Shown piece after piece: positions 62,549 to 64,000 of a stretch of DNA of 64,000 nucleotides. The translations under genes were made by a program, and so were the position numbers. The stretch is from Desulfamplus sp. (GTDB lineage: Bacteria > Desulfobacterota > Desulfobacteria > Desulfobacterales > Desulfobacteraceae). Every line of letters starts with the position of its first letter. Position 1 is the stretch's first letter. Location: the NCBI GenBank assembly GCA_015231615.1, contig JADGBE010000013.1, positions 1-64,000 of the forward strand, written 5' to 3'. Below the pieces are notes generated by a model. That model had not been told where the DNA came from. It searched no databases and worked only from the letters and a program-made list of their open reading frames with translations.

Positions 62549-64000
62549 TTAATTATGCGTTAAATAAATAGACTCTGGAATAATTATAGCATATTCAGAA
62601 GTGCTTAAAAACTGAACCTTATCATTTGAATTACTTGTTATTTTTATTAAGTTACACATAGTTGTTGTTCCATCCTCAACTATCCAAGTGTAACAGTCTG
62701 AGGTCAATTCTGGAATATAATAATATGTTTCATCTCCCCAAGTGTCATTGATGTAGAGACCTATAATCTTATTATCGTTATCCATCTTATACCCCACGAC
62801 TAGTAAAGAATGGCCAGAGTACCTATGGTTTCCTTCATCCACGATTGTTGATACTTCTAATGGATAATCGTTGTTTATAGAATTAAAAATCGTATAAGAC
62901 CAATCCTGCCAGGACATTGAACCACTTATATTTCCCCAAATGAATTTCCCAGTATAAGTACCAAGATTTAATTTAAAATCACTTTTCAAAACATCTTGTG
63001 AATATGTACTTGTCGCTATTCCAGAGTCTTTTGTAAAAGAATTAAAAAGATTTCTAAGATATGATAACATTTCTTCAAAATTTATAGACCCAACTCCACG
63101 TTGTTCAGAAACATAATTAATCATCATTGCCATACTAGTCGGAGTGCAACCAGCACAATAGTCATTACCATTTTTTTTATATGTATATTCACATTGATTA
63201 ATTGCAGTCACGTCTAATTTTTTTTCTAATGGAGTTCGGAGATATGCTAAATTTGAAAATACTTGACCATATGAGTTTGTTGCCAAAACAGCCACTGCAT
63301 AATCATGATGATCATTTTGAGGAATCTCAAGTGTCAAATTAGTCTCGGAATTCATTGGAATAGAACTGTACAATTCTAAATTTGAAGATGGAGCAAAAAA
63401 AAGATCATATTTTTCAGCGTTCTTTACGTCACTCCAAGAGATTTCAACCGTTGCAGTTTCACCTTCATTTATATTATTAATCACTTCCACATTTAAAACT
63501 GGTTCTGCAACTATAGTAATAGAAGAAGAAACTGTTTGTCCCATAATGTCTTGAACTGTAAGGGCTACTTGATAAATACCTGAAGTAGAGTATGTATACG
63601 TTACTGGTTGAGAATTATCTTCAGCAGTCCCATATGCCCCGTCTCCAAATTCCCAAATGAATTGATAAGGCGGGGTTCCTCCATCTACAGAAGAATAGAA
63701 AGACACCTCCAAAGGTTCATAGCCGCTTGTTTGGTTCGCCGAAATTGAGACATTTAATGGGCTTGTAAGAGCTATTGTTTGAAATGTTTTGTCGTTTCCA
63801 TAGTAATATACAGAATCGTCTACAACTACGAGGCGGTAATGATATGTTGTTGCTGCTAAAAGATTATCGATATCTGAAAAAAAATCAAATCCATATGCAA
63901 AAGATGAGGAAGTAATATTTGCTATTCTTCCATAATTAGTAGTAGTGCCATATTCAAAAAAATATGCTGTCATTTTTGAATAGTCAGCGGGAATTAGCTC
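62549..64000 (-). CDS. Secreted PKD/FN3 protein with C39-like papain-fold peptidase domain, 5' end outside window
   Basis: The frame has no stop up to the right edge (reading ELIPADYSK before the track's Met), so the start and any signal peptide are missing. Domains in order: an FN3-like end (YFFEYGTTTNYGR), a PKD domain (PPYQFIWEFGDGAYG), another FN3-like module, and a C-terminal C39-type domain with the catalytic Cys in NDYCAGCTPTSMAMMINYV, His in YSGHSLLVVGY and the third residue in LYINDTWGDE. It looks like an active papain-like cysteine peptidase of the secreted Peptidase_C39_2 type. The neighbouring secreted protein gene is downstream. Confidence 0.82.
   Translation of the reverse strand, partial: ELIPADYSKMTAYFFEYGTTTNYGRIANITSSSFAYGFDFFSDIDNLLAATTYHYRLVVVDDSVYYYGNDKTFQTIALTSPLNVSISANQTSGYEPLEVSFYSSVDGGTPPYQFIWEFGDGAYGTAEDNSQPVTYTYSTSGIYQVALTVQDIMGQTVSSSITIVAEPVLNVEVINNINEGETATVEISWSDVKNAEKYDLFFAPSSNLELYSSIPMNSETNLTLEIPQNDHHDYAVAVLATNSYGQVFSNLAYLRTPLEKKLDVTAINQCEYTYKKNGNDYCAGCTPTSMAMMINYVSEQRGVGSINFEEMLSYLRNLFNSFTKDSGIATSTYSQDVLKSDFKLNLGTYTGKFIWGNISGSMSWQDWSYTIFNSINNDYPLEVSTIVDEGNHRYSGHSLLVVGYKMDNDNKIIGLYINDTWGDETYYYIPELTSDCYTWIVEDGTTTMCNLIKITSNSNDKVQFLSTSEYAIIIPESIYLTHN

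Overview
The window reads as AT-rich chromosome from a Gram-negative, anaerobic-type deltaproteobacterium. A Desulfobacterales-like genome fits best. This rests on the gene mix: many PAS/GAF/receiver hybrid kinases, two sigma-54 activators, a PxxKW cysteine-rich protein, a NADH:flavin/dienoyl-CoA-reductase-type flavoenzyme with an Fe-S motif, and a MinD-CNBD-DUF4388 fusion. The taxon is an inference. I found no rRNA, tRNA or CRISPR array.

Layout. 0.4-8.1 kb (+): a hybrid histidine kinase with a periplasmic solute-binding sensor, an orphan DppC-DppD-DppF peptide-transporter block lacking DppA and DppB, and an HDOD-GAF protein. 8.1-29.5 kb (-): a MinD-like ATPase fused to cyclic-nucleotide-binding and DUF4388 domains, then three very large secreted paralogues. 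Each has N-terminal two-component-regulator-type propeller blades and Ig-like domains. Each also has a caspase/legumain-like (C13, clan CD) domain whose catalytic His and Cys appear to be replaced. An S41 (CtpA-like) protease lies between two of them. This block is bordered by toxin-antitoxin debris (a truncated PIN gene, an antitoxin, a VapB-like fragment fused to an Rpn 3' end), an Rpn nuclease gene and a HipBA module. 29.6-32.8 kb (-): a complete polar amino-acid ABC importer. 33.0-37.6 kb (-): chemoreceptor, hybrid kinase and J-domain protein. 37.9-42.4 kb (-): a compact operon of an AdoMet-decarboxylase-like protein, an N-acyltransferase, an ATP-grasp ligase and a fold-III PLP decarboxylase. 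It looks like a small-molecule (polyamine or amino-acid amide) pathway. 43.2-45.7 kb (+): sigma-54 activator with a degenerate receiver, then an HD-GYP response regulator. 45.8-51.9 kb (-): cysteine desulfidase family protein, flavoenzyme, DUF554 membrane protein, NifA-like activator. 52.2-55.2 kb (+): a kinase-like protein without an ATPase domain, a metallophosphoesterase and a ParB-type protein with a RAM-like C-terminus. 55.4-61.2 kb: pyrG, eno, truA, an aminotransferase and a PxxKW protein. 61.4-64 kb (-): two secreted proteins, the second cut by the window edge, with an attC-like GC-rich palindrome between them.

Two themes run through the window. First, intergenic gaps hold several families of long palindromes, each present twice; one related GC-rich element sits in frame inside a flavoenzyme gene. 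Second, many conserved enzymes carry in-frame low-complexity inserts. Two adjacent genes have 24-bp tandem repeats coding 8-residue units. The best candidates for something undescribed are the pseudo-caspase/propeller/S41 locus and the four-gene decarboxylase/ATP-grasp operon.
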